Assembly: GCF_014199915.1 (NCBI RefSeq) | Contig: NZ_JACHOO010000001.1 | Location: 434,001-498,000 of the forward strand | DNA length: 64,000 nt | Source: Prosthecomicrobium pneumaticum | Lineage (GTDB): Bacteria > Pseudomonadota > Alphaproteobacteria > Rhizobiales > Kaistiaceae | Direction of reading: 5' to 3' | Shown: one piece after another, positions 37,245 through 45,246 of the stretch | Layout of the letters: each line of letters starts with the position of its first letter | How positions within the stretch are numbered: position 1 is the stretch's first letter | Made by a program: the position numbers and the translations under genes | The notes under the pieces: generated by a model | What the model was told of the DNA's origin: nothing | The model's input: the letters and a program-made list of their open reading frames with translations, nothing else | Database searches by the model: none

Positions 37245-38291
37245 ATGACGCTCGTCTCACAATCGCTCGACGTCGACATCAACGGCGCCGGGAGCGCGAC
37301 GCTGCCCGCGCCGGCCCGCAGCAGCGCTTCGACTCTGGCGCCGCGGCCGCGCTCCGACTTCGTGGAGACGGGGGCTCTGAAGGATCTGACACGCCGCGGG
37401 CTGAGCTTTCTGCGCGCCGGTTATCCGCTGCACTTTCGGGGTCCGGCCGGCACCGGAAAGACCACGCTCGCCCTGCATGTCGCGGCGCAGCTCGGCCGGC
37501 CGGTCATCCTGATCTCCGGCGACAACGAACTCGGCACTGCGGATCTGATCGGCTCGCAGCGCGGCTACCACTACCGCAAGGTCGTCGATCGCTTCATTCA
37601 CAGCGTGACCAAGCTCGAGGAAACCGCCAACCAGCAGTGGACGGACCACCGTCTCACCACCGCCTGCCGCGAGGGCTACACGCTCGTTTATGACGAGTTC
37701 ACGCGCTCCCGGCCGGAGACGCACAATGTTCTGCTCGGCGTTTTCGAGGAGAAGATGCTCTTCCTGCCGGCGCAGGCCGGACGTGATCATTACATCCGCG
37801 TCCATCCGGACTTTCGGGCGATCTTCACGAGCAATCCGCTCGAATATGCCGGTGTCCATTCGAGCCAGGATGCGCTCGCCGACCGACTGGCGACGATCGA
37901 TGTCGACTATCCCGAGCGCGAGATGGAGGTGGCGGTCGCCGCTGCACGTTCCGGCCTGCCGAAGGCCGCCGCGGCACGGATCGTCGACCTCGTGCGCGCC
38001 TTCCGCGCTTCGGAGAACTACGTCCAGACGCCGACGCTCCGGTCGAGCCTGATGATCGCCCGGGTTGCGGCGCTCGAGGGCTATACCGTCGCCGCCGACG
38101 ATCCCCGTTTCGTCCAGCTCTGCCTCGATGCGCTCGAATCGCGCGTCTTCTCCGGCTCGCAGGCGAAGCTCTCGGAGCGGCAGGAGCGGCGGACGGCTTT
38201 GCTCGCCCTCGTCGCCACACACTGTCCGGCCGCCGGCGCGAAGCCGGTCCGGGTCCGCGCGACGCCGAAAGCGGTGGAGAGCCTCGCATGA
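37245..38291 (+). CDS. gvpN: Gas vesicle AAA+ ATPase GvpN
   Basis: The 348-residue MoxR-type ATPase has Walker A Gly-Pro-Ala-Gly-Thr-Gly-Lys-Thr (residues 66-73), Asp-Asn-Glu-Leu-Gly-Thr-Ala-Asp-Leu-Ile-Gly, Walker B Thr-Leu-Val-Tyr-Asp-Glu-Phe-Thr-Arg and sensor Ile-Phe-Thr-Ser-Asn-Pro, all typical of GvpN. In studied systems it aids growth of vesicles to full width. Its stop overlaps the start of the next gene by ATGA. Confidence 0.96.
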   Translation: MTLVSQSLDVDINGAGSATLPAPARSSASTLAPRPRSDFVETGALKDLTRRGLSFLRAGYPLHFRGPAGTGKTTLALHVAAQLGRPVILISGDNELGTADLIGSQRGYHYRKVVDRFIHSVTKLEETANQQWTDHRLTTACREGYTLVYDEFTRSRPETHNVLLGVFEEKMLFLPAQAGRDHYIRVHPDFRAIFTSNPLEYAGVHSSQDALADRLATIDVDYPEREMEVAVAAARSGLPKAAAARIVDLVRAFRASENYVQTPTLRSSLMIARVAALEGYTVAADDPRFVQLCLDALESRVFSGSQAKLSERQERRTALLALVATHCPAAGAKPVRVRATPKAVESLA

Positions 38292-38638
38292 CCGAGCCAC
38301 GGACAGGTCCGTTCAAGCGCGGCATGCGCGACGTCGCCACGATCCAGTCGCGGCTGACCCACGCCCGGCCGAACAATCGCACCCAGGCGGTGGGTCGCTA
38401 TGCGCGGCTCGAGAACGAACGGATGCGGCTGCAGCGCGAGCTCGACAACTGGACGATGCGCAAGCTCGAGGCGGAGCGGGCGCTCGCCCGGATCGACGCG
38501 GAGATCGCCGCGATGCGCGATCTCCTGCTCGGCACGCCGGATGCCGCGCGCACTCCGGCGCGTCGCCGGCGTGCCGCGCCGAAGGGCCAGGAAGCGCTCG
38601 TCTCGGCACCTGCCCTGCCCGAACCGCTCGATTACTGA
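38288..38638 (+). CDS. Small coiled-coil gas vesicle cluster protein (possibly GvpV)
   Basis: The 116-residue protein has a basic start, a central coiled coil (Arg-Leu-Glu-Asn-Glu-Arg-Met-Arg-Leu-Gln-Arg-Glu-Leu to Met-Arg-Asp-Leu-Leu, about residues 40-80) and a Pro/Ala tail. It overlaps gvpN by 4 bases. Small coiled-coil proteins called GvpV occur at similar places in cyanobacterial clusters; I make that match only on size and position. Confidence 0.5.
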   Translation: MTEPRTGPFKRGMRDVATIQSRLTHARPNNRTQAVGRYARLENERMRLQRELDNWTMRKLEAERALARIDAEIAAMRDLLLGTPDAARTPARRRRAAPKGQEALVSAPALPEPLDY

Positions 38639-38649
38639 GGAACGCGGGA

Positions 38650-39210
38650 ATGAGCGGCGAAGACGACGATAAAGCGGGCGGTGGCGAGGGCGGCAAGCCC
38701 GCCGGAGCCGGCGGCGGTCCGAAGGGCGCCGAGGCGATCGCGGAGATCGGCGCAGTGTTCAAGGGGCTCGGCGGCTTCGTCGAGATGCTCGGTGCGCTGG
38801 TCGAGAAGGCCGAAACTGTGGAGCGCCAGGGTTCTTTCACCGTCAAGGGCGCGGGCGACGAGGCGCAGGGCGTCTATGGCTTCAGCGTCCGCACGGGTCT
38901 CGGCGGCGTCCCGCGCGTCCGCAGTTTCGGCAATGTCCGCCCGACGGCCAGGGGTCCGGTCGTGGACGATGTGCGCGAGCCACTCGTCGATCTCTTCGAC
39001 GAGGCCGACGGGGTGATCGTCACGGCCGAGATCCCCGGCGTTGCGGAAGACGAGATCGCGCTTTCGATCGAGGACGGCAAACTCTCGATCACGACGAGCG
39101 GCCGCCATCGCTATGCGAAGACGATCGCCCTCCCCGCCGGTGTCGACCCCGCCTCGCTCGAACGGAGCCATCGCAACGGCATCCTCCAGGTCAAGCTGCG
39201 GAAGGTCTGA
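38650..39210 (+). CDS. gvpH: GvpH-like Hsp20 family protein
   Basis: The 186-residue protein has a Gly/Lys-rich disordered start and an amphipathic helix (about residues 28-53). A C-terminal alpha-crystallin/Hsp20 domain follows, with Pro-Leu-Val-Asp-Leu-Phe-Asp-Glu, Val-Ile-Val-Thr-Ala-Glu-Ile-Pro-Gly-Val and a final Gly-Ile-Leu-Gln-Val-Lys-Leu. This is the layout of bacterial GvpH, regarded as a small heat-shock chaperone for aggregation-prone vesicle proteins. It sits 11 bases after the coiled-coil gene and 5 before the metallopeptidase-like gene. Confidence 0.85.
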   Translation: MSGEDDDKAGGGEGGKPAGAGGGPKGAEAIAEIGAVFKGLGGFVEMLGALVEKAETVERQGSFTVKGAGDEAQGVYGFSVRTGLGGVPRVRSFGNVRPTARGPVVDDVREPLVDLFDEADGVIVTAEIPGVAEDEIALSIEDGKLSITTSGRHRYAKTIALPAGVDPASLERSHRNGILQVKLRKV

Positions 39211-39215
39211 AACGT

Positions 39216-40235
39216 ATGGCGGGTGTCGTCGAGGTCGTCGAGAACATCTCCGTCGGCGGCGCCCGGGTCCGGGTCGTCACGGATTGTGCGCGCGACGTCG
39301 GATTCCTGGTGGATGCGGAGAAGACTGTGGTCGCCCGTCTCACCGAGCGGGGCCTGTGGCCGCACGCGGCGGTGACGCTGATCGTGCTCGACGAACTCGC
39401 CTCCCTGGTCGGGCCGCTCAAGGCGCTCGGCCGGCTGCCCGAAGCGGCGCTGCTGCAGCTGCCGCAGCGGCCCATGGTCAATCTCTACGATCCGCGCAGC
39501 CCTGCGGAATGCTTCATCTTCGTCAACCGGCGGATCATGACCGACGAAGGCTGCTGGGGCGACGCGCGGGCCGCCACCGGGCTGCTGGCGCACGAACACG
39601 CCCATCCGCTCTCGGAGGCGCCGGCGACGGCGGCGGCGCGGACGCTCCAGGTGCGGGTGGAGGCGCCGCCCGTGCTCATCGAGCCGGCGCTGCATCTGGC
39701 CCGGACGCTGTCCACCGGGGCGGTCACGGAACTGCTCGCCAACACCTTCTGCCTCAAGCAGGGTTTCGGCGAGGCGATCGGTCACCTCGACCGGCTGACG
39801 CTCGGCCGCGCCCTCGCCAACCTGCCGCAGAGGGCGGAGCTCGAACGCCGGGCCAGCGCCGCGGTGGCGGCCGGGTCGCTCGCCCGGGCGGTGGCGCGGC
39901 CGCTGCTCCTCATCGCCGATGCGCAGATTGGCCTGCCCTTCGCGCTCGAGATCGCGCCCTTCGCGCGGGCCGGAGCGCCCGATGAGGCGATGGCGCTCGA
40001 AGCGGTGCTGAGCGCCGGGCTTCTCGCCGCGATGCCCCCCGAGGTCGGCGAGATCTATGGGGAGTTGCGGCGCGCCTTCGAGCGCGTCCAGCCGGAATGG
40101 GATACCCGGGCCATCGAGGCCTGGTGCACAGAGATCCTCGCGCAGCTGTGCGCATTCCTCTCGGACGGCGGCGCCGCGATCCGTTTCAGCCTCGAACCGG
40201 CCGCAATGGCCGGTCCGGAAGGAAGACAGTCATGA
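39216..40235 (+). CDS. Putative zinc metallopeptidase in the gas vesicle cluster
   Basis: The 339-residue protein has no signal peptide. It carries His126-Glu-His-Ala-His130 (HExxH) inside a hydrophobic helix (Gly-Leu-Leu-Ala before it). Downstream is Thr-Glu172-Leu-Leu-Ala-Asn176-Thr-Phe, resembling the E-x-x-A-N/D helix that supplies the third zinc ligand in gluzincin-type peptidases such as M48 and M78/ImmA. The C-terminal half is helical. Five bases separate it from gvpH, and its stop overlaps gvpF by ATGA, so it belongs to the gvp operon. I know no named Gvp protein with this architecture. A processing or quality-control protease is an inference. Confidence 0.55.
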   Translation: MAGVVEVVENISVGGARVRVVTDCARDVGFLVDAEKTVVARLTERGLWPHAAVTLIVLDELASLVGPLKALGRLPEAALLQLPQRPMVNLYDPRSPAECFIFVNRRIMTDEGCWGDARAATGLLAHEHAHPLSEAPATAAARTLQVRVEAPPVLIEPALHLARTLSTGAVTELLANTFCLKQGFGEAIGHLDRLTLGRALANLPQRAELERRASAAVAAGSLARAVARPLLLIADAQIGLPFALEIAPFARAGAPDEAMALEAVLSAGLLAAMPPEVGEIYGELRRAFERVQPEWDTRAIEAWCTEILAQLCAFLSDGGAAIRFSLEPAAMAGPEGRQS

Positions 40236-41008
40236 GCCGGTCCTCCGCCATCGAGGGCGACGCGCCCGACGGCAAATATCTCTACGGCATCATCGAAGCC
40301 GCCGACGACGCACAGTTCGAAACGCCCGGAATCGGCACGGGCGCGCCGGTGCACACGCTGCGCTGCGGCCGGCTCGCCGCGGTGGTGAGCGACGCCCCAC
40401 GCATCGATTATCCGAACAGCCGTCGCAACATGCTGGCGCATACCCGGGTCATCGAGGAAGTGATGGCCCGCCACACCCTGCTGCCGGTGTGTTTCGGCAC
40501 GGTCGCCTCCGACGCCGAGGCCGTGGTCGAGAAGATCCTGCGGCCGCGCCGCGACGAACTGCTCGAGCGGCTCGGCCTGATGCAGGACCGCGTCGAACTC
40601 GGTCTCAAGGCGACCTGGCACGAGGATGTGGTTTTCGAGGAAGTCCTCGCGGAGAACCCGGCGATCCGCAAGCTGCGCGACTCGCTCGTCGGCCGGCCCG
40701 CCGAAAAAACGCATTTCGATCGGGTGCGGCTCGGCGAGCAGATCGGCCAGGCGCTCGAGCGCAAGCGTCTCGAAGACGAGCAGCGCATCCTCGACCGGCT
40801 GCGCTCCTTCGTCCACATGACGAAGCTCAACAAGCCGATCGGCGACCGCATGGTGCTCAACGCCGCCTTCCTGGTCGAGGCGGCGCAGGAGCGCGCCCTC
40901 GACCAGGCGGTGCGGGCGATGGATGCCGACTGGAGCGCCCGGCTCGGCTTCAAATATGTCGGTCCGGTGCCGCCCTACAATTTCGTGACCATCACCATCC
41001 ACTGGTAG
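40232..41008 (+). CDS. gvpF: Gas vesicle protein GvpF
   Basis: The 258-residue protein has the GvpL/F family start Gly-Lys-Tyr-Leu-Tyr-Gly-Ile-Ile, Leu-Ala-Ala-Val-Val-Ser, the helix Ala-His-Thr-Arg-Val-Ile-Glu-Glu-Val followed by Leu-Leu-Pro-Val-Cys-Phe-Gly-Thr-Val, and the closing Pro-Val-Pro-Pro-Tyr-Asn-Phe-Val. It is the most canonical of four family members in the cluster. GvpF binds GvpA and is thought to keep it soluble and to nucleate assembly. Its start overlaps the metallopeptidase gene by 4 bases. Confidence 0.94.
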   Translation: MSRSSAIEGDAPDGKYLYGIIEAADDAQFETPGIGTGAPVHTLRCGRLAAVVSDAPRIDYPNSRRNMLAHTRVIEEVMARHTLLPVCFGTVASDAEAVVEKILRPRRDELLERLGLMQDRVELGLKATWHEDVVFEEVLAENPAIRKLRDSLVGRPAEKTHFDRVRLGEQIGQALERKRLEDEQRILDRLRSFVHMTKLNKPIGDRMVLNAAFLVEAAQERALDQAVRAMDADWSARLGFKYVGPVPPYNFVTITIHW

Positions 41009-41016
41009 AGGCGGCC

Positions 41017-41268
41017 ATGGCGATCCTGACCAATGTTCTCGGTGCGCCGGTCGTCGGACCGCTCAAGGGCGTGCTGTGGCTGAGCCGGCTGCTGCTCGAG
41101 CAGGCCGAGGCGGCCCTCTATGACGAGAACGCCATTCGCGCCGGGCTGTTTGCGCTCGAGGAACGGCTCGAAGCCGGCGAGATCGACGAGGCGCAATATG
41201 AGAAGGAAGAGGACGTCCTGCTCGAGCGGCTCAGAATCGCGCGGGAACGACACCGCGGCGGCGGCTGA
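41017..41268 (+). CDS. gvpG: Gas vesicle protein GvpG
   Basis: The 83-residue protein matches GvpG: a hydrophobic start (Gly-Ala-Pro-Val-Val-Gly-Pro-Leu-Lys-Gly-Val-Leu-Trp), then an acidic helix with Leu-Glu-Glu-Arg-Leu-Glu-Ala-Gly-Glu-Ile-Asp-Glu and Glu-Lys-Glu-Glu-Asp-Val-Leu-Leu-Glu-Arg-Leu. It begins 8 bases after gvpF. GvpG is an essential accessory protein in studied clusters and interacts with GvpF/L. Confidence 0.93.
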   Translation: MAILTNVLGAPVVGPLKGVLWLSRLLLEQAEAALYDENAIRAGLFALEERLEAGEIDEAQYEKEEDVLLERLRIARERHRGGG

Positions 41269-41349
41269 GCCGGCCGTCACGATCCCCCCCGCCCCGCCCG
41301 CCGCGGGGCCGCAGAAGCCGGCCGGTGCGGCCGGCAGAAGGAATGCCCG

Positions 41350-41613
41350 ATGAACACCATGGAACTCATCCGCACGATCAAGGCCCAGCTCCACGAGCTG
41401 ACCGGCTTCGCGGCGGAGAGCGTGTCGCAGCTCACGCCGACCGAAACGGGCTGGGAAGTCGTCGCCAATCTCGTCGAGCTGAAGCGCATCCCGGCCTCGA
41501 CCGACCTGCTCGCGGCCTACCGGATCACCCTCGACAAGGAGGGCAACGTCACCAGCTACAGCCGGGTGCGCCGCTATCTGCGCGACCAGCTGATCGAGGA
41601 AACGGCCGACTGA
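41350..41613 (+). CDS. gvpO: Gas vesicle protein GvpO
   Basis: The 87-residue protein matches GvpO: Gln-Leu-His-Glu-Leu-Thr-Gly-Phe-Ala-Ala-Glu-Ser-Val-Ser, Gly-Trp-Glu-Val-Val-Ala-Asn-Leu-Val-Glu-Leu-Lys-Arg-Ile-Pro and a final Tyr-Ser-Arg-Val-Arg-Arg-Tyr-Leu-Arg. GvpO is a small soluble accessory protein needed for vesicle formation in haloarchaea. It lies 81 bases after gvpG and is followed by a 175-base gap containing a long GC palindrome. Confidence 0.93.
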   Translation: MNTMELIRTIKAQLHELTGFAAESVSQLTPTETGWEVVANLVELKRIPASTDLLAAYRITLDKEGNVTSYSRVRRYLRDQLIEETAD

Positions 41614-41706
41614 AGCGGCATGCGGGGCGGCGAGCCGGCCGGCGCCGGGGGGCCCGCGCCGGCTCGACCGCCTCTTGGGGGGCCGCTCTCGATCGGCCTA
41701 CCGGAA

Positions 41707-41728
41707 CCGCCGCCCGGCCGGGCGGCGG
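41707..41728. repeat. 22-bp perfect palindrome between gvpO and gvpJ
   Basis: Positions 41707-41728 form a perfect self-complementary run of G and C (half-site CCGCCGCCCGG). A partial copy, CCGGCCGGGCGGCGG, lies about 25 bases further right. Both sit in the only sizeable gap inside the downstream cluster. It could form a hairpin that adjusts expression or stability of the distal operon. Confidence 0.6.
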
Positions 41729-41788
41729 AGGATTTCCGGCCGGGCGGCGGCGCACGCCGGCCCGGCCGGCTGGAAAGGACGTGAACAG

Positions 41789-42121
41789 ATGGCCGATCAG
41801 AGGATGGAGCACTCGGTCCAGGCGGCGGGCCTCGCCGATATCCTGGAGCGCGTCCTCGACAAGGGCATCGTGATCGCCGGCGACATCTCGATCTCGCTGG
41901 TCGAGGTCGACCTGCTCAACATCCGGCTCCGCCTCGTGGTGGCGTCGGTCGACCGTGCCATGTCGATGGGAATCAACTGGTGGCAGAGCGACCCGCATCT
42001 GAGCGTCGAGGCGAGCGCGCTGCGCGAGGAAAACCGGATGCTGCGCGAGCGGCTCGACCAGGTCGAGGTGGCGCTCGGCGTCGCCCGCCCGACGGAAACG
42101 ATCGGCGCGCGCGATGAGTGA
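41789..42121 (+). CDS. gvpJ: GvpA-family minor protein, GvpJ type
   Basis: The 110-residue protein has a GvpA-like core (Leu-Ala-Asp-Ile-Leu-Glu-Arg-Val-Leu-Asp-Lys-Gly-Ile-Val-Ile-Ala-Gly-Asp-Ile-Ser-Ile-Ser-Leu) plus a C-terminal extension with a coiled-coil stretch (Leu-Arg-Glu-Glu-Asn-Arg-Met-Leu). Such longer paralogues are GvpJ/M/S proteins, thought to form tips or nucleation sites. Its end overlaps the Cdc48-like gene by 8 bases. The letter assignment within J/M/S is tentative. Confidence 0.82.
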   Translation: MADQRMEHSVQAAGLADILERVLDKGIVIAGDISISLVEVDLLNIRLRLVVASVDRAMSMGINWWQSDPHLSVEASALREENRMLRERLDQVEVALGVARPTETIGARDE

Positions 42122-44234
42122 CCCGGCCGAACCGCTCGCCTTCTGGGTCCGCGAGGCGGACGGCCGCGATGTCGGCCGCGGCCTGGTCCGTCTCGACCCC
42201 GCCGACATGCAGCGGCTCGGGGTCGAACCGGGCGATGTGGTCTCGATCGCCGGCCGCCGCACCACGGTGGCCCGCGCCATGCCCGCCCATGCCGGCATGC
42301 GCAAGCAGAGCCTCGTCCAGCTCGACGGGCTCACTCGCGTCAATGCCGGGGCGAGCCTCGACGAGAAGGTGGTCCTGAGGGCAGCGGCGGTGGCACCCGC
42401 CCGCTCCGTGACGCTCGCCCAGGCGGGGACGCGGGCGGCCCCGCTCGAATCCCGGCAGCTCGCCCGGTTCCTCGAGGGGATTCCGGTGATCGCCGGGGAC
42501 CGGGTGCGCACGACGCTCGTCGGCGCGCAGGCGCGCGAGTTCACGGTGGAGCGCACCGATCCGCCCGGCCCCGTGCTCGTCGGCGCCGAGACGCGGATGC
42601 GCGCGGTCGACGGCGCCGCCGGCGGCACGACCGTGACCTATGAGGATGTCGGCGGCCTGCGCGCCGAGGTGCAGCGCATCCGCGAGATGATCGAGCTGCC
42701 GCTCAAGCATCCCGAGGTGTTCGCCCATCTCGGCATCGAGCCGCCCAAGGGCGTTCTCCTCTCCGGCCCGCCCGGCACCGGCAAGACGCTGATCGCCCGT
42801 GCGGTGGCGCGCGAGGCGAACGTCCATTTCATTCATCTCAACGGCCCCGAGATCATCGACAAGATGTATGGGGCGAGCGAGGCGCAGCTGCGCCGCATCT
42901 TCGAGGAGGCGCAGAAGAACGCGCCGTCGATCATCTTCATCGACGAGTTGGACGCGATCGCGCCGAAGCGCGAAGAGATGAGCGGCGACCGGCAGGTCGA
43001 GCGCCGCGTCGTCGCGCAGCTGCTCGGACTGATGGACGGGCTCGAGACGCGCGGCCACGTCGTCGTCATCGCCGCGACGAACATTCCGAACGCCATCGAC
43101 CCGGCGCTCCGCCGGCCGGGCCGGTTCGACCGCGAGATCGTCATCGGCGTGCCGGACGAGGCCGGTCGCCGCGAGATTCTCGCGGTACACAGCCGCGGCA
43201 TGCCGCTCGCCGCCGATGTCGATCTCGACCGGCTCGCCGCGCGCACGCCGGGCTTCGTCGGTGCGGACCTCGCCGCGCTCTGCCGGGAGGCCGCGATGAG
43301 CACGCTCAGGCGGCTGGCGCCCGACCTCACCCTCGAAGACGGCCGGCTCGCCGACCACACCCTCGCCGCCCTCACGGTCGCCGGCGTCGATTTCGAGGCC
43401 GCCGTCGCCCTCGTCCAGCCGAGCGCGCTGCGCGAGATCGTCACCCAGGCCTCGCACAAACGCTGGCAGGACGTCGGCGGGCTCGACGCGGTGAAGCGCA
43501 CGCTGACCGAGGCCGTCGAGTGGCCGGCCCGGCACGCCGATCTCTTCGCCGCCGCGGGCGTGGCACCCCCGCGCGGGATTCTCTTCTACGGTTCACCGGG
43601 CACCGGCAAGACGCTGATCGCCAAGGCGCTCGCCGGGGAGAGCGGTGCAAATTTCATCCCTGTGAAGGGTCCGCAGCTGATCTCGATGTGGGCCGGCGAA
43701 TCCGAGCGCGGCGTCCGCGAAGTGTTCCGCAAGGCGCGCCAGACGGCGCCCTGCATCATCTTCTTCGACGAGATCGACACGCTGACGCCGGCGCGCGGCG
43801 GGCTCGGCAACGCGATCACCGACCGGGTGGTCGCGCAGCTGCTCACCGAGATCGACGGCATCGAGGAGCTGCGCGGCGTCACCGTGCTCGCCGCCACCAA
43901 CCGGCTCGACCAGATCGACCCGGCGCTTTTGCGGCCCGGACGCTTCGACCTGCTGATCGAGTTCGGCATGCCCGACCTCGCAACCCGACGCGCCATCCTC
44001 GACGTGCATGTCCGGCCGATGCCGCTCGCCGACACCGTCGATCTGGTGACACTCGCCGCCGCGACGGACGGACTCGTCGGGGCGGAGATCGAGGCGCTCT
44101 GCCGCTATGCCGGCATCGCGGCAATCCGCGATGCGCTCGCGGTGCGCGCCTCCGGCCGCGCTGCCGCGCTGTCGGTCGAGCCGCGCCATTTCCACGATGC
44201 CCTCCATCTCGTCCGGCGGGAGAAGGTCGAATGA
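42114..44234 (+). CDS. Cdc48/p97-like double AAA+ ATPase in the gas vesicle cluster
   Basis: The 706-residue protein has an N-terminal double-psi-barrel-like domain (about 1-150) and two AAA+ modules. D1 has Walker A 218-225 (Gly-Pro-Pro-Gly-Thr-Gly-Lys-Thr), Walker B 273-280 and pore loop Lys-Met-Tyr-Gly. D2 has Walker A 493-500 (Gly-Ser-Pro-Gly-Thr-Gly-Lys-Thr), Walker B 547-555 and pore loop Met-Trp-Ala-Gly-Glu-Ser. Arginine fingers (Arg-Pro-Gly-Arg-Phe-Asp) are present in both. All catalytic residues are intact, so it should be an active hexameric unfoldase. Overlaps with gvpJ (8 bases) and the next gvpF/L gene (ATGA) tie it to the operon. It may disassemble or remodel vesicle proteins. 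Confidence 0.9.
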   Translation: MSDPAEPLAFWVREADGRDVGRGLVRLDPADMQRLGVEPGDVVSIAGRRTTVARAMPAHAGMRKQSLVQLDGLTRVNAGASLDEKVVLRAAAVAPARSVTLAQAGTRAAPLESRQLARFLEGIPVIAGDRVRTTLVGAQAREFTVERTDPPGPVLVGAETRMRAVDGAAGGTTVTYEDVGGLRAEVQRIREMIELPLKHPEVFAHLGIEPPKGVLLSGPPGTGKTLIARAVAREANVHFIHLNGPEIIDKMYGASEAQLRRIFEEAQKNAPSIIFIDELDAIAPKREEMSGDRQVERRVVAQLLGLMDGLETRGHVVVIAATNIPNAIDPALRRPGRFDREIVIGVPDEAGRREILAVHSRGMPLAADVDLDRLAARTPGFVGADLAALCREAAMSTLRRLAPDLTLEDGRLADHTLAALTVAGVDFEAAVALVQPSALREIVTQASHKRWQDVGGLDAVKRTLTEAVEWPARHADLFAAAGVAPPRGILFYGSPGTGKTLIAKALAGESGANFIPVKGPQLISMWAGESERGVREVFRKARQTAPCIIFFDEIDTLTPARGGLGNAITDRVVAQLLTEIDGIEELRGVTVLAATNRLDQIDPALLRPGRFDLLIEFGMPDLATRRAILDVHVRPMPLADTVDLVTLAAATDGLVGAEIEALCRYAGIAAIRDALAVRASGRAAALSVEPRHFHDALHLVRREKVE

Positions 44235-45223
44235 CCGAAACGCTTCTGTTCGCCGTCACCGGCGCCGATCTCAACGGGGCGGATCTCGAGGGTCCGGGCC
44301 TGCCGCCCGGCCTGACCATCGTCCGCGAGAGCGGTCTCGCGGCGGTCGTCGGGCCCGCCCCCGAGGGCGGCTTCCATCAACAGGAGCGCAGTGCGCTGCT
44401 GCCGCTGCTGCTCGCCCGTCAGAAGCTGATCGGGCGGCTGCTCGACAGCGCAACCATCCTGCCCGTGGCGCTCGGGACATCCGTCGAGGACATCGGCCGC
44501 ATCCGCCATCTGCTCGCCGCCGGTGCCCCCGTGATCAGAACCGCGCTCGGCACGGTCGATGGCTGCGTCGAATACGGTCTGTCGGTGCGCGCCGAGACCG
44601 TCGCGAAGACCGACGAGGACGAGGAGCAGGCGGAAGAGGACGCCCTCGGCGCCACCGCCACCCTGCTCTTCGAGACGATCGCCGCGCAGGCGGCGGATTC
44701 GGCACGGGCCCGCGCCGCCGAGCGCCGCGACCGGGCGCGGCGAGTCCTGATCGAGCGCCTCGCGCCGATCTGCCGCGATCTGATCGTCACAGAGCCTGGT
44801 GATCCGTCGGTGATCGCCGAGCTGGCGCTGCTGGTGCCGCGACGCGCCGCCGAGGCGCTCGACGACGCACTCGAATCCGTCGACCAGAGCTTTGCCGGAC
44901 AGCTGGCGCTGCGGCTCGTCGGCCCCCTGCCGCCCTACAGCTTCGCCACGGTGCACGTCCATCTCGGCACGATGGCGGCGGCCGAGGCGGCGCGGCGCCT
45001 GCTCGGCGTGCCGGCCGGCGCCGATCCGGCGGCACTGCGTCAGGCCTATCGGCACGCGATCCGCCGGGTTCATCCCGACCTCGTGCCCGAAGGCGCCGAG
45101 CCGATCGAGGCCGCGGATGGCACGGCGGCCGACGTCGCGGCGCTCACCGCGGCGCACCGTGTGCTGCAGGCCGAGCACGTGCCGGTGTCGATCCGTCGCC
45201 AGCCGACGCAGGCGGCCGGCTGA
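44231..45223 (+). CDS. GvpF/L protein fused to a J domain
   Basis: The 330-residue protein has a GvpL/F body (residues 1-245: Gly-Leu-Ala-Ala-Val-Val, Thr-Ile-Leu-Pro-Val-Ala-Leu-Gly-Thr, ending Gly-Pro-Leu-Pro-Pro-Tyr-Ser-Phe-Ala). A DnaJ-like domain follows at about 250-316: helix I Ala-Arg-Arg-Leu-Leu-Gly-Val, helix II Leu-Arg-Gln-Ala-Tyr-Arg-His-Ala-Ile-Arg-Arg-Val, the loop His281-Pro-Asp283, and helix III Leu-Thr-Ala-Ala-His-Arg-Val-Leu-Gln. An acidic insert (128-138) lies in the Gvp part. The intact HPD suggests it recruits DnaK to gas vesicle clients. It overlaps the ATPase gene by 4 bases. Confidence 0.85.
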   Translation: MTETLLFAVTGADLNGADLEGPGLPPGLTIVRESGLAAVVGPAPEGGFHQQERSALLPLLLARQKLIGRLLDSATILPVALGTSVEDIGRIRHLLAAGAPVIRTALGTVDGCVEYGLSVRAETVAKTDEDEEQAEEDALGATATLLFETIAAQAADSARARAAERRDRARRVLIERLAPICRDLIVTEPGDPSVIAELALLVPRRAAEALDDALESVDQSFAGQLALRLVGPLPPYSFATVHVHLGTMAAAEAARRLLGVPAGADPAALRQAYRHAIRRVHPDLVPEGAEPIEAADGTAADVAALTAAHRVLQAEHVPVSIRRQPTQAAG

Positions 45224-45246
45224 GAAAGGGCGGCGGGAGAGACGCT

